From contig NZ_CP027218.1 in assembly GCF_004124275.1 (NCBI RefSeq), positions 3,475,501 to 3,539,500 of the forward strand: DNA of 64,000 bases, in the 5' to 3' direction. Shown in pieces: positions 8,912 through 17,579 of this stretch. This stretch comes from Pseudomonas sp. DTU12.3 (GTDB lineage Bacteria; Pseudomonadota; Gammaproteobacteria; Pseudomonadales; Pseudomonadaceae). Each line of letters starts with the position of its first letter. Position 1 is the stretch's first letter. Both the position numbers and the translations under genes were made by a program. The notes under the pieces are model-generated. The model was not told where the DNA came from. It ran no database searches and saw nothing but the letters and a program-made list of their open reading frames with translations.

Positions 8912-10987
8912 TTATGGAGCAGGCTCCCAGCCTGGTTCCGATTCGCAGTACAAGAAGTCCGCGTTGAGCAAGTAAACAATCATCTCCGCGACCTCCGACG
9001 TAGGCACGGTCGGTGTAGAGTTCCAGACCTTCACATAACCAGCATAAAACTCGGAGGGATCCGGAGTGGCATCAGGTGGTCGTGGAAGATCGCGGACATT
9101 GGGCTTATACGGCACTTTGAAAAGCATACCCGCCGTCAGTTCTGGCCCGGTGATAGCGCGGGTCTCGGTGAATACCGTATTCACAGGTGCATCGATTGTA
9201 TAAGCAGCGTCATGCCATCCTTGCCAATGGAAGGTGATGTCCATTCCATCGACATAATGGGCATTGGGTAGAACTCGAAATACCGCCTCGTGAGTTGGGC
9301 CGGGCAAACTTTCGCAAATAATGAGGTCAGGATCCGAGCCATCGGACGGCGGCCGTACGAATTCCGGCTTTTCAAGAACAATCACTACAGTATTGACAAT
9401 TAACGGCGTTTTAGCCGCCGCCAGAATATTGTTGCGACCAGGATTCTCATACATCCACCAAACTTGTTTCGTCCCCAGCCCGCCTGGGCCGACAATGCTG
9501 TACGGCAAAGGCACTCGAATGACGGTGTTGATATTTGTGTCGTCCAGCGGCGTTGAACTGACAACAATTTCGCCCTGGTCCCCCAGGTACATCAAAGTGG
9601 CCAGATCACCCGCTTCGGGATCTGGGAACGTCCCGCCACTAGCAGGCGACAGATCGATAAGAGCCGTGGCCGTTTGATTGACGTCCTGTGGGCCGAGTGT
9701 GTTGTCCACTACAGGCGGCTGTCCGCGCACGATCAGTGGCCGGAACTCGGGATTGACCTCAGGGGGTGGCGTAGTAGGGTCGACGGTATAAGGTGGGTGC
9801 GTCGAAAAGTCCGTTTTTACGGTAATCAAATTGTCATCGATTGATAACCCGGCACGCATCAAATCAGCTTTGACCAGCGCATCCACCTCATAATCCGTGC
9901 CAGTCTGATTGGCGAAATACTCGGTGCTCAGATCCGCCCAGGCAATCTGGAAAACCAGTTTGGTGAGGGCGCCGAATGGCAGATCCCGGGCTGGTTGGGC
10001 TCCCCACTTGAGGCTCACGACATCAGTGTTCAGTGTATCCACCAACCTCGTGACTTCCACAGTGACACCTGCGCGCGCGTCCTTTAACTCGATCAGACCA
10101 TCGGCGTTTGCCGGGACGGTCACTACACCCAGTTTGGGAAGTGGCAGGAAACGTACGTTTCTGAAATTCACAGCCCACGCGCTTACGTTGCCCGCGACAT
10201 CAGTAATGATGAACCAGATGAATACCCTGCCGGTGACCACTTTACGTAGCTCCACAGTCGGAATGACCACCTCACCGTTGGCGGGCATAGGCCCGTCAAA
10301 AAAGGGCGCGACCTGCGGAGGGTTGGTACGCTGACCTGCTACGTACAGGGTCACGTGGTCATCTGGTTGAGGGTTGGCGTAAGACCTATCAATCGCTACT
10401 CGCAAGCCGGCTGCATTGCCCGGGAGATTCGCCCACGTGTCGTCAAGGTCCCCGGGGGCATTGGGAAACGTAAATACCGGAGGTGTCTTGGCGCCGGGGG
10501 TCTGCCCGGGATTCGTACCCGTCTGCAGAGGCTTCGCCTGCCCGACCGCCGTACGGTCGATGAACAGCTGCTTGACAGGGCCGGTCAAAGGATTGAGCCC
10601 GTTCTGGTAAAGCACGGAACGGACCCAGATAGGCGTCGGACCTGCCGGAGTGGCATCTTCGCCTAGAAACTGGGTGGGCACTGTGATCGGGAAGTCCAGA
10701 GGTCGGCCACTCACGGCACCGAGAGAAACACGCGGCAGCCGCGTGAATTCAGATGGCTGTGGGTTAGCGGATGGCTGGGTTCGCGTGACATCCAGAGCAA
10801 TCTGATCCCTGTCGACGGGAGCCGACCAGACGTTGGTCTTGACCGTAAGTGTCAGCGCGCCTCCCACGGGAATTGCAGCAATTGGAATGATATCTGCGTT
10901 TGGGCCGCGGCCATCCGGTAACTCGGGAGTTGGCGCCACCAATATTGCACCGACCTGCCCCGCAGTTCCAGCTTGAAAACTTGTCAT
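8912..10987 (-). CDS. Unknown 691-residue multi-module beta-rich protein with C-terminal WQGW module
   Basis: I do not recognise a named family. The ATG at 10987 has GGAG seven bases upstream. The protein has no signal peptide, transmembrane helix or repeats-in-toxin motif. It is rich in Pro, Val, Thr and Asp with regularly spaced hydrophobic strands, and looks like four or five Ig-like beta-sandwich modules; VFIWFIITDVAGNVSAWAV resembles an Ig-like strand pair. The last 130 residues (from about 560) form a module bounded by two cysteines, LIICES and LYCESEP, with FHWQGWHDAAY between them. The adjacent upstream gene (11087-11956) carries a similar arrangement with RLAWQGWDS, so the two look like paralogues that share a domain. 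Lack of a visible export signal leaves location open. Confidence 0.75.
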   Translation of the reverse strand: MTSFQAGTAGQVGAILVAPTPELPDGRGPNADIIPIAAIPVGGALTLTVKTNVWSAPVDRDQIALDVTRTQPSANPQPSEFTRLPRVSLGAVSGRPLDFPITVPTQFLGEDATPAGPTPIWVRSVLYQNGLNPLTGPVKQLFIDRTAVGQAKPLQTGTNPGQTPGAKTPPVFTFPNAPGDLDDTWANLPGNAAGLRVAIDRSYANPQPDDHVTLYVAGQRTNPPQVAPFFDGPMPANGEVVIPTVELRKVVTGRVFIWFIITDVAGNVSAWAVNFRNVRFLPLPKLGVVTVPANADGLIELKDARAGVTVEVTRLVDTLNTDVVSLKWGAQPARDLPFGALTKLVFQIAWADLSTEYFANQTGTDYEVDALVKADLMRAGLSIDDNLITVKTDFSTHPPYTVDPTTPPPEVNPEFRPLIVRGQPPVVDNTLGPQDVNQTATALIDLSPASGGTFPDPEAGDLATLMYLGDQGEIVVSSTPLDDTNINTVIRVPLPYSIVGPGGLGTKQVWWMYENPGRNNILAAAKTPLIVNTVVIVLEKPEFVRPPSDGSDPDLIICESLPGPTHEAVFRVLPNAHYVDGMDITFHWQGWHDAAYTIDAPVNTVFTETRAITGPELTAGMLFKVPYKPNVRDLPRPPDATPDPSEFYAGYVKVWNSTPTVPTSEVAEMIVYLLNADFLYCESEPGWEPAP

Positions 10988-11086
10988 GTGTGTTCTCCAA
11001 TACTCTGAAAAATGGATTTGAATACTTCCTTCTTCGACAAGGGCGTTATCGCCGACAACAGTCGCCTTTCTGTTACAGCAACATCG

Positions 11087-11956
11087 TTATGTAATCCAAT
11101 TTGCATTCGAACAAAAACCACTACTACCCGGAATCACTCTGTCTATTTTCACCGGGCCTGTAAAAGAGCTGAAAATTCCAACTCCATTTCGCACTAACAA
11201 ATATTTAGCCGTCGCTGAATCGTTCTCACGCATAGGTTCGATGTGTGCAGCGAACGGTCTTATTACAATCAAGACCGGTCGTTTGTTGGCTACATCCGTT
11301 ACAGGAGCGGTAAATATAAACTCGGGAGTTAAAGCCGCCCCCGATCCGTTCAGTGAATCCCACCCTTGCCAGGCAAGCCTGATCACATCGCCTGGCTGAA
11401 ACAGGTCATTGAACGGAATCAGAATACGTACTCCCTCCCAGATGAATAATGAATCAGGATCCAGAGGGTTGTTTTTTTTGCAGCCGATATATCCCCAAAG
11501 AGTTGCATCGGGAAACGTTGCCTCTTTCAACAACTGCGGAGGCGGTGTAATCGCAAACGTCAGGCGTCGTGATGGCGAAGTTGTCAGGTTGACCGAGCGT
11601 ACGGTGTAATTAATTACGAATGTAGCCAGATTGGGAAGCAAACCCGGCCCGATCCGAATACGAAACTCGGGGGCATTGTCGGCAGCACCATATTCGGCCC
11701 ACGCAACGAAGTTCGGATTTCCGACGATAAAGATCTCGACACGGTCAATACGCGTATTTGGAAGTGCAGGAAACGCTGGCCAGATATCGATGATGCAGAC
11801 AATTCCGTTTTGCTTCGCATCCGGTGGCAATGTCCCGGCCGGATCCGACGGGTCGACCCCTTCAAATCGCGGCAGATCGAGTAAAATGCCCGCGTTGAAG
11901 GCGCTGCTTTTGGCATTGGGGTCATTGGCTGACATGGATAATTTCTCGTTCTTCAT
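11087..11956 (-). CDS. Unknown 289-residue protein, paralogue of the WQGW-module neighbour
   Basis: No named family is recognised. The start at 11956 has AAGGG only about three bases away; an alternative ATG at 11935 (MSANDPNAKSS) has GAGAAA at a more normal distance and may be the true start, giving 282 residues. The sequence is beta-rich with two apparent modules: FVINYTVRSVNLTTSPSRRL at about residues 116-135, and a C-terminal region from YIGCKK through IRLAWQGWDS to SGFCSN. That second region matches the cysteine-bounded C-terminal module of the next gene. There is no signal peptide or membrane segment. It precedes the 691-residue gene by 99 bases on the same strand and is probably cotranscribed. 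Confidence 0.72.
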   Translation of the reverse strand: MKNEKLSMSANDPNAKSSAFNAGILLDLPRFEGVDPSDPAGTLPPDAKQNGIVCIIDIWPAFPALPNTRIDRVEIFIVGNPNFVAWAEYGAADNAPEFRIRIGPGLLPNLATFVINYTVRSVNLTTSPSRRLTFAITPPPQLLKEATFPDATLWGYIGCKKNNPLDPDSLFIWEGVRILIPFNDLFQPGDVIRLAWQGWDSLNGSGAALTPEFIFTAPVTDVANKRPVLIVIRPFAAHIEPMRENDSATAKYLLVRNGVGIFSSFTGPVKIDRVIPGSSGFCSNANWIT

Positions 11957-12109
11957 TCGCCCTTCACATGCAAGAAATTAAGCGCCCGTATCCAGTAGTT
12001 GCCTACTGTCAGATCTGACAGGTAAAACCACCGCTCGTCGGAAACGGTAAGCAGATTCAACTTCCCTCCAAACACACCAGTTGACGACTACCGCAACAAT
12101 GGTGTTTCC

Positions 12110-12123
12110 TGAAACCGGTTTCA
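12110..12123. promoter_or_regulatory. PtxS operator upstream of ptxS
   Basis: The perfect palindrome TGAAACCGGTTTCA lies 20 bases before the ptxS start codon. It is identical to the PtxS operator established in P. aeruginosa and P. putida, and indicates autorepression. A second identical copy lies before kguE. Confidence 0.93.
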
Positions 12124-12143
12124 GACAATAAGAAGACCCAATC

Positions 12144-13169
12144 GTGAACGATTTCTCCGCCGCCCAGCGCAGCCGCGTCACCATGCTCGACGTCGCCGAA
12201 CACGCTGGCGTGTCCAAGGCCAGCGTCTCGCGTTTCATAGGCGATGACCGTGCCCTGCTCTCCGATGCCATTGCCCAGCGCATCGAGCAGGCGATCGCCG
12301 AACTCGGCTATCGCCCCAATCAGATGGCCCGAGGTTTGAAACGCGGCCGCACGCGTCTGATCGGCATGCTGGTGGCCGATATCCGCAACCCTTATTCGAT
12401 TGCCGTGATGCACGGGGTGGAGACCGCTTGCCGGCGGCACGGCTACAGCCTGGTGGTGTGCAACACCGACCGCGATGACGAGCAGGAACGCCAGCACCTG
12501 GCGCTGTTGCGCTCATACAACATCGAAGGGCTGATCGTGAACACCCTTGGCCATCACCGTGACGAACTGCATGAATTGCACCGCGAAATGCCGCTGGTGC
12601 TGGTCGATCGCAAGGTCGATGGCCTCGACAGCGATATGGTCGGACTGAACAACCCGCAAGCCGTTGAGATGGCGTTGACGCACCTTGAACAACGCGGCTA
12701 TCGCGATGTGCTGTTGGTGACTGAGCCGTATGACGGCACCAGTTCGCGGATCGAGCGGGTCAGTAGTTTTCAGGCGCAGGCAGCTCAACGCTCGCGACTG
12801 AGCGGGACTGTGCTGGAAACCAGTGATGATCTGGGCACGCGTCTGCAGAACTTCCTCAACACGCCGGCAGTCGGGTCAAAAGCGTTGTTCTGCGCTAACG
12901 GCGTAGCGGCGTTGGCCGCGACCCAGGCGTTGCGCGAGATTGGCTGCCGGTTGTTCGAGGATGTCGGGCTGATAGCCCTGGATGATCTGGATTGGTATCC
13001 GCTGGTGGGCAGCGGGATTACCGCGCTGGCGCAGCCGACGCAAGAGATTGGCGCGCGGGCGTTTGAGTGTTTGCTCAGGCGTTTGCGTGGGAATAATGAG
13101 GTGGCGCAGGTGGTGGATTTCGCGCCGGTGCTGATTGAGCGTGGGTCGACCCTTGGGGTCGGTGGTTGA
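12144..13169 (+). CDS. ptxS: PtxS, LacI-family repressor of 2-ketogluconate metabolism
   Basis: A 341-residue LacI/GalR-type repressor. The helix-turn-helix is at about residues 14-35 (DVAEHAGVSKASVSRF), followed by the hinge GYRPNQMARGLKRGRTRLIG and a periplasmic-binding-like ligand domain. Long stretches such as IGMLVADIRNPYSIAVMHG and ALDDLDWYPLVGSGITALAQ match what I recall of P. aeruginosa PtxS, whose ligand is 2-ketogluconate. The start is GTG at 12144, kept because the homologue has a similar leader before the HTH. The operator at 12110 is consistent with autoregulation, and the target operon kguEKTD lies directly downstream with its own operator. Confidence 0.95.
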   Translation: MNDFSAAQRSRVTMLDVAEHAGVSKASVSRFIGDDRALLSDAIAQRIEQAIAELGYRPNQMARGLKRGRTRLIGMLVADIRNPYSIAVMHGVETACRRHGYSLVVCNTDRDDEQERQHLALLRSYNIEGLIVNTLGHHRDELHELHREMPLVLVDRKVDGLDSDMVGLNNPQAVEMALTHLEQRGYRDVLLVTEPYDGTSSRIERVSSFQAQAAQRSRLSGTVLETSDDLGTRLQNFLNTPAVGSKALFCANGVAALAATQALREIGCRLFEDVGLIALDDLDWYPLVGSGITALAQPTQEIGARAFECLLRRLRGNNEVAQVVDFAPVLIERGSTLGVGG

Positions 13170-13176
13170 ACTGACG

Positions 13177-13250
13177 CCTTCGCGAGCAGGCTCGCTCCCA
13201 CAGGGTGATCGCATTCCATTGTGGGAGCGAGCCTGCTCGCAAAAGGGCCG
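13177..13250. repeat. REP doublet, GCGGGCTTGC family variant
   Basis: Facing units CGCGAGCAGGCTCGCTCCCA and TGGGAGCGAGCCTGCTCGC are separated by about 25 bases. They lie between the ptxS stop and the kguE operator. Confidence 0.88.
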
Positions 13251-13293
13251 GCAAGAACATCGCAGAAACATCGAATATTTTTTTGAACAAAAA

Positions 13294-13307
13294 TGAAACC
13301 GGTTTCA
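13294..13307. promoter_or_regulatory. PtxS operator upstream of kguEKTD
   Basis: A second perfect copy of TGAAACCGGTTTCA, 13 bases before the kguE start codon and close enough to block transcription start or early elongation. With the copy at 12110 it defines the local PtxS regulon. Confidence 0.93.
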
Positions 13308-13320
13308 GAGGTCAATAACA

Positions 13321-14103
13321 ATGAATAAACCCGCCGTTTCCATCAGCCTTTCCAGCTACGGCGCCGACCTGGTGCGCCAGCGCGGCCAAGGCTCTTTCAT
13401 CGAAATCCTGGCGAGCGCCGGGGCGAATCGCATCGAATGGCGCGAAGAACTGCTGACGCGCGAAGACCCCGCCCAACTGGCTGAGGCCAGCCAATCCCAC
13501 GGCTTGCAAAGTATCTATTCGTCACCGACCGAACTGTGGCTCGCCGGTCAGGCGCGGCCCAATCCCGAGTTGATCACTGCCCTGCATCAGGCCGAAGCAT
13601 TCGGTTCGAAATGGCTGAAGGTCTCTCTCGGGTACTTTACCGACAACAATGATTTACAGGCCTTGGCTGAACGCTTGAAGCTCAGCCCGGTGCAGTTGCT
13701 GGTGGAAAACGACCAGACCTTGCACGGCGGACGCATCGAACCGTTTCAGCGCTTCTTCGCGGCTGTCGAGCAGCACAATCTGCCGATCAAAATGACCTTC
13801 GACATTGGCAACTGGCAGTGGCAGGACCAGTCCGCCGCCAGTGCCGCACGCCTGCTCGGTCGACATGTCGGCTACGTGCATTGCAAAGCCGTGGCGCGCC
13901 GCGAGGACGGCAAACTGGTCGCGGTGCCGCCAGCGGTGAGTGACCTGCATCTGTGGGAACAACTGTTGCGGCACATGGCCCAAGGCGTTATGCGCGCGGC
14001 GGAATATCCGTTGCAGGGCGATGACCTGCTGCAACTGACGCGCGAACACGTCGCCGCCCTCGCCCGCCTGGGTCAATCGCGTCTGGAGCCTGCTCATGTC
14101 TGA
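13321..14103 (+). CDS. kguE: KguE, sugar phosphate isomerase/epimerase-like protein of the 2-ketogluconate operon
   Basis: A 260-residue TIM-barrel protein of the xylose isomerase-like/AP-endonuclease-2 superfamily. Metal-site-like acidic and histidine residues are visible in [22 protein letters not shown] and VGYVHCKAV, matching the E-D-H ligand pattern of the superfamily. It is the first gene of the operon kguE-kguK-kguT-kguD, the same order as in P. aeruginosa. Its exact catalytic step is not settled even in the model species; an epimerase or isomerase role on the keto-sugar is the family expectation. It overlaps kguK by 8 bases, suggesting translational coupling. Repression by PtxS is expected from the operator at 13294. 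Confidence 0.9.
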   Translation: MNKPAVSISLSSYGADLVRQRGQGSFIEILASAGANRIEWREELLTREDPAQLAEASQSHGLQSIYSSPTELWLAGQARPNPELITALHQAEAFGSKWLKVSLGYFTDNNDLQALAERLKLSPVQLLVENDQTLHGGRIEPFQRFFAAVEQHNLPIKMTFDIGNWQWQDQSAASAARLLGRHVGYVHCKAVARREDGKLVAVPPAVSDLHLWEQLLRHMAQGVMRAAEYPLQGDDLLQLTREHVAALARLGQSRLEPAHV

Positions 14104-15115
14104 GATCGATATTCTCTCGTTCGGCGAAACCATGGCGATGCTGGTGGCCGAGCAGACCGGTGACCTGGCCCGCGTCGAGCAATTCCACAAACGTATTGCC
14201 GGGGCGGACAGCAATGTCGCGATCGGCCTTTCGCGCCTGGGTTTCAACGTCGCGTGGCTGAGCCGGGTCGGCAACGATTCACTGGGTCGCTTTGTGGTCG
14301 AGACGTTGATCAAAGAAGGTCTGGATTGCCGCCATGTCGATGTTGATAAACAACATCCGACCGGGTTCCAGTTCAAATCGCGCAATGACGATGGCAGCGA
14401 CCCGCAGGTCGAGTATTTCCGGCGCGGTTCGGCGGCCAGTCATCTGTCGCCGCAATCAATCAGCGCCAGCCTGCTGAGCGCTCGCCATCTGCACGCCACG
14501 GGTATTCCTCCGGCACTCTCGGCCTCGGCGCGGAAGATGTCGTTCGAGCTGATGACCCGCATGCGCAACGCCGGGCGCAGCGTGTCGTTCGATCCCAACT
14601 TGCGCCCGAGCCTATGGGCCAGCGAGCGCGAGATGATCACTGAAATCAACCGTCTCGCCGCCCTCGCCCATTGGGTACTGCCGGGTTTGAGCGAAGGCCG
14701 TCTGCTGACCGGTTTCGACGACCCGGCAGACATCGCCGCGTTTTATCTCGACCAAGGCGCCGAAGCGGTGGCGATCAAGCTTGGGCCGCAAGGCGCTTAC
14801 TACCGCACACAACTCGATCAAGGTTTTGTCGCTGGCGTGCCGGTGGCCAGCGTTGTCGATACGGTCGGTGCCGGTGACGGCTTTGCGGTGGGGATGATCA
14901 GTGCCCTGCTGGAACATCGGAGTTTTGCCGAAGCGGTGCAGCGCGCGAACTGGATTGGCAGTCGCGCGGTGCAGAGTCGCGGGGATATGGAGGGTTTGCC
15001 GACTCGCCTGGAATTATCTGTTGAATTTGAGGCCGCCTTCGCGAGCAAGCCCGCTCCCACTGTTGAATCGCATTTCAATGTGGGATCGGGTTTGTTCGCG
15101 AAGAGCTCCGCCTAG
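14096..15115 (+). CDS. kguK: KguK, 2-ketogluconate kinase (PfkB family) with REP-encoded C-terminus
   Basis: A 339-residue PfkB/ribokinase-family kinase that should phosphorylate 2-ketogluconate to 2-keto-6-phosphogluconate. The N-terminal motif [14 protein letters not shown] and the C-terminal signature [18 protein letters not shown], with the catalytic aspartate, are intact. The last 25 or so residues ([13 protein letters not shown] onward) are translated from a REP doublet at 15031-15104, so the native stop was probably overtaken when the repeat inserted or degenerated; by recall the P. aeruginosa enzyme is about 316 residues. The extension lies after the catalytic core and probably does not stop activity. 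The start overlaps kguE by 8 bases. Confidence 0.93.
   Translation: MSEIDILSFGETMAMLVAEQTGDLARVEQFHKRIAGADSNVAIGLSRLGFNVAWLSRVGNDSLGRFVVETLIKEGLDCRHVDVDKQHPTGFQFKSRNDDGSDPQVEYFRRGSAASHLSPQSISASLLSARHLHATGIPPALSASARKMSFELMTRMRNAGRSVSFDPNLRPSLWASEREMITEINRLAALAHWVLPGLSEGRLLTGFDDPADIAAFYLDQGAEAVAIKLGPQGAYYRTQLDQGFVAGVPVASVVDTVGAGDGFAVGMISALLEHRSFAEAVQRANWIGSRAVQSRGDMEGLPTRLELSVEFEAAFASKPAPTVESHFNVGSGLFAKSSA
15031..15104. repeat. REP doublet inside the 3' end of kguK
   Basis: The left unit CCTTCGCGAGCAAGCCCGCT is near-canonical for the family seen at 17.5 kb. The right unit, TGTGGGATCGGGTTTGTTCG, carries about three substitutions relative to the canonical arm. Both are read in frame as the C-terminus of KguK. 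Confidence 0.85.
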
Positions 15116-15171
15116 GCACCGCAAATAATTGAACCTGCTGCGACAAAAACAACAAGCTCAGGAGCAAAACC

Positions 15172-16470
15172 ATGAAAACCGCAACCCTCGCCAGCCGTCG
15201 CTGGTGGTACATCATGCCGATCGTGTTCATCACCTACAGCCTGGCGTATCTCGATCGCGCCAACTACGGCTTCGCCGCCGCATCGGGCATGGCTGCCGAC
15301 CTGATGATCACACCGGGGCTGTCGTCCCTGCTCGGTGCGCTGTTCTTTCTCGGTTACTTTTTCTTCCAGGTACCCGGCGCGATCTATGCGCAAAAGCACA
15401 GCGTGAAAAAGTTGATTTTCGTCAGTCTGATCCTCTGGGGCGGGCTCGCGACGTTAACCGGCGTGGTCTCCAACGCCTATTGGCTGATCGTCATTCGCTT
15501 CATGCTCGGCGTGGTCGAAGCGGCGGTGATGCCAGCGATGCTGGTGTATCTGTGCCACTGGTTTACCCGTGCCGAACGCTCGCGGGCCAATACCTTCCTG
15601 ATCCTCGGCAACCCGGTAACGATGCTGTGGATGTCGGTGGTTTCGGGGTATCTGGTGCAGCATTTCAGCTGGCGCTGGATGTTCATCATCGAAGGTTTGC
15701 CGGCGGTGATCTGGGCGTTTATCTGGTGGCGTCTGGCCGATGATCGTCCAGCTCAGGCGAAGTGGCTGAGCGATGAGGAAAAGCACGATCTGGAAAGTGC
15801 CCTGGCTGCCGAGCAGGTCGGGATCAAAGCCGTGAAGAACTATGCCGAGGCATTCCGGTCGCCGAAGGTGATCATTCTTGCGCTGCAGTTTTTCTGCTGG
15901 AGCATCGGCGTCTATGGCTTTGTCTTGTGGCTGCCATCGATTCTCAAGGCCGGCGCGCAAATGGACATGATCGAGGCTGGCTGGCTGTCGGCGCTGCCGT
16001 ATCTGGCGGCGGTGATCGGCATGCTCGGCGTGTCGTGGGGCTCGGACAAACTGCAAAAACGCAAACGCTTCGTCTGGCCGCCGCTGCTGATCGCCTCCAT
16101 TGCGTTCTACGGCTCTTACGCCTTGGGTGCAGAACACTTCTGGTGGTCATACACGTTGCTGGTGATTGCCGGCGCCTGCATGTACGCACCGTACGGGCCG
16201 TTCTTCGCGATCGTCCCGGAGATCCTCCCGGCCAACGTCGCCGGCGGCGCCATGGCGTTGATCAACAGCATGGGCGCGCTCGGTTCGTTTGGCGGCTCGT
16301 ATCTGGTCGGCTACCTGAACAGCTCCACCGGTTCGCCCGGCGCTTCGTATCTGCTGATGAGCGGCGCACTGATGCTCTCGGTGGTGCTGACGATTTTCCT
16401 CAAGCCCGGCGCCAGTGATCGCGTCGTGGCCAAAGCCGCTGCCACGCGTGTCGTGCCGGCGCACTCTTGA
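15172..16470 (+). CDS. kguT: KguT, 2-ketogluconate transporter (MFS, anion:cation symporter type)
   Basis: A 432-residue major-facilitator protein with about 12 hydrophobic segments. The N-terminal YSLAYLDRANYGFAAA matches the YLDRxN signature of the anion:cation symporter subfamily, which carries organic and sugar acids. The loop after TM6 includes WWRLADDRPAQAKWLSDEE, also typical of that group. By its place between kguK and kguD it should import 2-ketogluconate across the inner membrane. The gap from kguK is 56 bases and includes AGGAGCAAAACC before the ATG. Confidence 0.93.
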   Translation: MKTATLASRRWWYIMPIVFITYSLAYLDRANYGFAAASGMAADLMITPGLSSLLGALFFLGYFFFQVPGAIYAQKHSVKKLIFVSLILWGGLATLTGVVSNAYWLIVIRFMLGVVEAAVMPAMLVYLCHWFTRAERSRANTFLILGNPVTMLWMSVVSGYLVQHFSWRWMFIIEGLPAVIWAFIWWRLADDRPAQAKWLSDEEKHDLESALAAEQVGIKAVKNYAEAFRSPKVIILALQFFCWSIGVYGFVLWLPSILKAGAQMDMIEAGWLSALPYLAAVIGMLGVSWGSDKLQKRKRFVWPPLLIASIAFYGSYALGAEHFWWSYTLLVIAGACMYAPYGPFFAIVPEILPANVAGGAMALINSMGALGSFGGSYLVGYLNSSTGSPGASYLLMSGALMLSVVLTIFLKPGASDRVVAKAAATRVVPAHS

Positions 16471-16483
16471 AGAGACTTTTGCC

Positions 16484-17461
16484 ATGAAAAAACACGTCGT
16501 GTTGTACAAGAAACTCTCGCCAGCGTTGATGGCGCGTCTGCAAGACCAGTGCGAGGTGACGCTGATCGAACGCCTCGACGCCGACGGCCTGATGCAATTG
16601 CGTGACGCCCTGCCCCGCGCCCACGGTTTGCTCGGCGCCAGTCTGAAACTCGATGCCGCGTTGCTGGATCTCGCACCGCAACTGCAGGCGATTGCCAGTG
16701 TGTCGGTGGGCGTCGACAACTACGACAGCGACTATCTGAGCCGGCGCCAAATCGTCCTCACCAACACCCCGGACGTGCTCACCGAGACCACTGCCGACAC
16801 CGGTTTCGCGCTGATTCTCGCGACTGCGCGCCGTGTCGTGGAACTGGCGAACATGGTGCGTAGCGGTCAATGGAGCCGCAACATCGGCCCGGCACATTTC
16901 GGCACCGATGTGCACGGCAAGACCCTGGGGATCATCGGCATGGGCCGGATCGGTGAAGCACTGGCGCAGCGTGGGCATTTCGGTTTCGGCATGCCGGTGC
17001 TCTATCACAGCCAGTCGCGCAAACCGGCGGTCGAGGCGCGATTCGCTGCGCAATATCGCAGTCTTGAGGACTTGCTCTCGCAGGCCGACTTCATCTGCCT
17101 GACCTTGCCGCTGACGGTGCAGACCGAAGGCTTGATCGGTGCCGAGCAGTTTGCATTGATGCGCCCGGAAAGCATCTTCATCAATATCTCGCGGGGCAAG
17201 GTGGTCGATGAGGCGGCGATGATCGATGCGTTGCGCAACAAACGGATTCGCGCGGCCGGGCTGGATGTGTTCGAGCGTGAGCCGCTGAATCATGACTCGT
17301 TGTTGTTGCAGCTCGATAATGTCGTGGCGACGCCGCACATGGGTTCGGCAACGTATGAAACGCGTGAGGCGATGGCGCGCTGTGCGGTGGAGAATCTGCT
17401 CGCGGCGTTGGCTGGGCAGAAGCCGGCGAATCTGGTGAATCCGGCTGCCTGGCAGGGCTGA
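16484..17461 (+). CDS. kguD: KguD, 2-keto-6-phosphogluconate reductase (D-2-hydroxyacid dehydrogenase family)
   Basis: A 325-residue NAD(P)-dependent D-isomer 2-hydroxyacid dehydrogenase. The dinucleotide fold is in TLGIIGMGRIGEALAQ. The catalytic set is visible as the Arg in NISRGKVVDEAAM, the Glu in DVFEREPL and the His in ATPHMGSATYE. By family knowledge it reduces 2-keto-6-phosphogluconate to 6-phosphogluconate, which enters the Entner-Doudoroff pathway. The start at 16484 (MKKHVVLYKK) is preferred over an upstream in-frame ATG inside kguT because AGAGAC precedes it and homologues begin there. It is the last gene of the PtxS-controlled operon and is followed by a REP doublet. Confidence 0.93.
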   Translation: MKKHVVLYKKLSPALMARLQDQCEVTLIERLDADGLMQLRDALPRAHGLLGASLKLDAALLDLAPQLQAIASVSVGVDNYDSDYLSRRQIVLTNTPDVLTETTADTGFALILATARRVVELANMVRSGQWSRNIGPAHFGTDVHGKTLGIIGMGRIGEALAQRGHFGFGMPVLYHSQSRKPAVEARFAAQYRSLEDLLSQADFICLTLPLTVQTEGLIGAEQFALMRPESIFINISRGKVVDEAAMIDALRNKRIRAAGLDVFEREPLNHDSLLLQLDNVVATPHMGSATYETREAMARCAVENLLAALAGQKPANLVNPAAWQG

Positions 17462-17480
17462 GGTTTTGTAGCGTTTTTAA

Positions 17481-17560
17481 GGCCGCCTTCGCGAGCAAGC
17501 CCGCTCCCACATGGGAATGCATTTCAAATGTGGGAGCGGGCTTGCTCGCGAAGAGGCCGG
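17481..17560. repeat. REP doublet after kguD
   Basis: Near-perfect facing copies GCGAGCAAGCCCGCTCCCAC and GTGGGAGCGGGCTTGCTCGC, with GGCCGCCTTC and GAAGAGGCCGG flanks that also pair. The doublet lies between the convergent kguD and aruH genes. Confidence 0.92.
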
Positions 17561-17579
17561 TGAAAACAACACACATCTA

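Noticed and set aside
14096..15115. kguK as a pseudogene because of the repeat in its 3' end
   Set aside because: The kinase motifs are complete and the frame stays open; only the C-terminus is altered.
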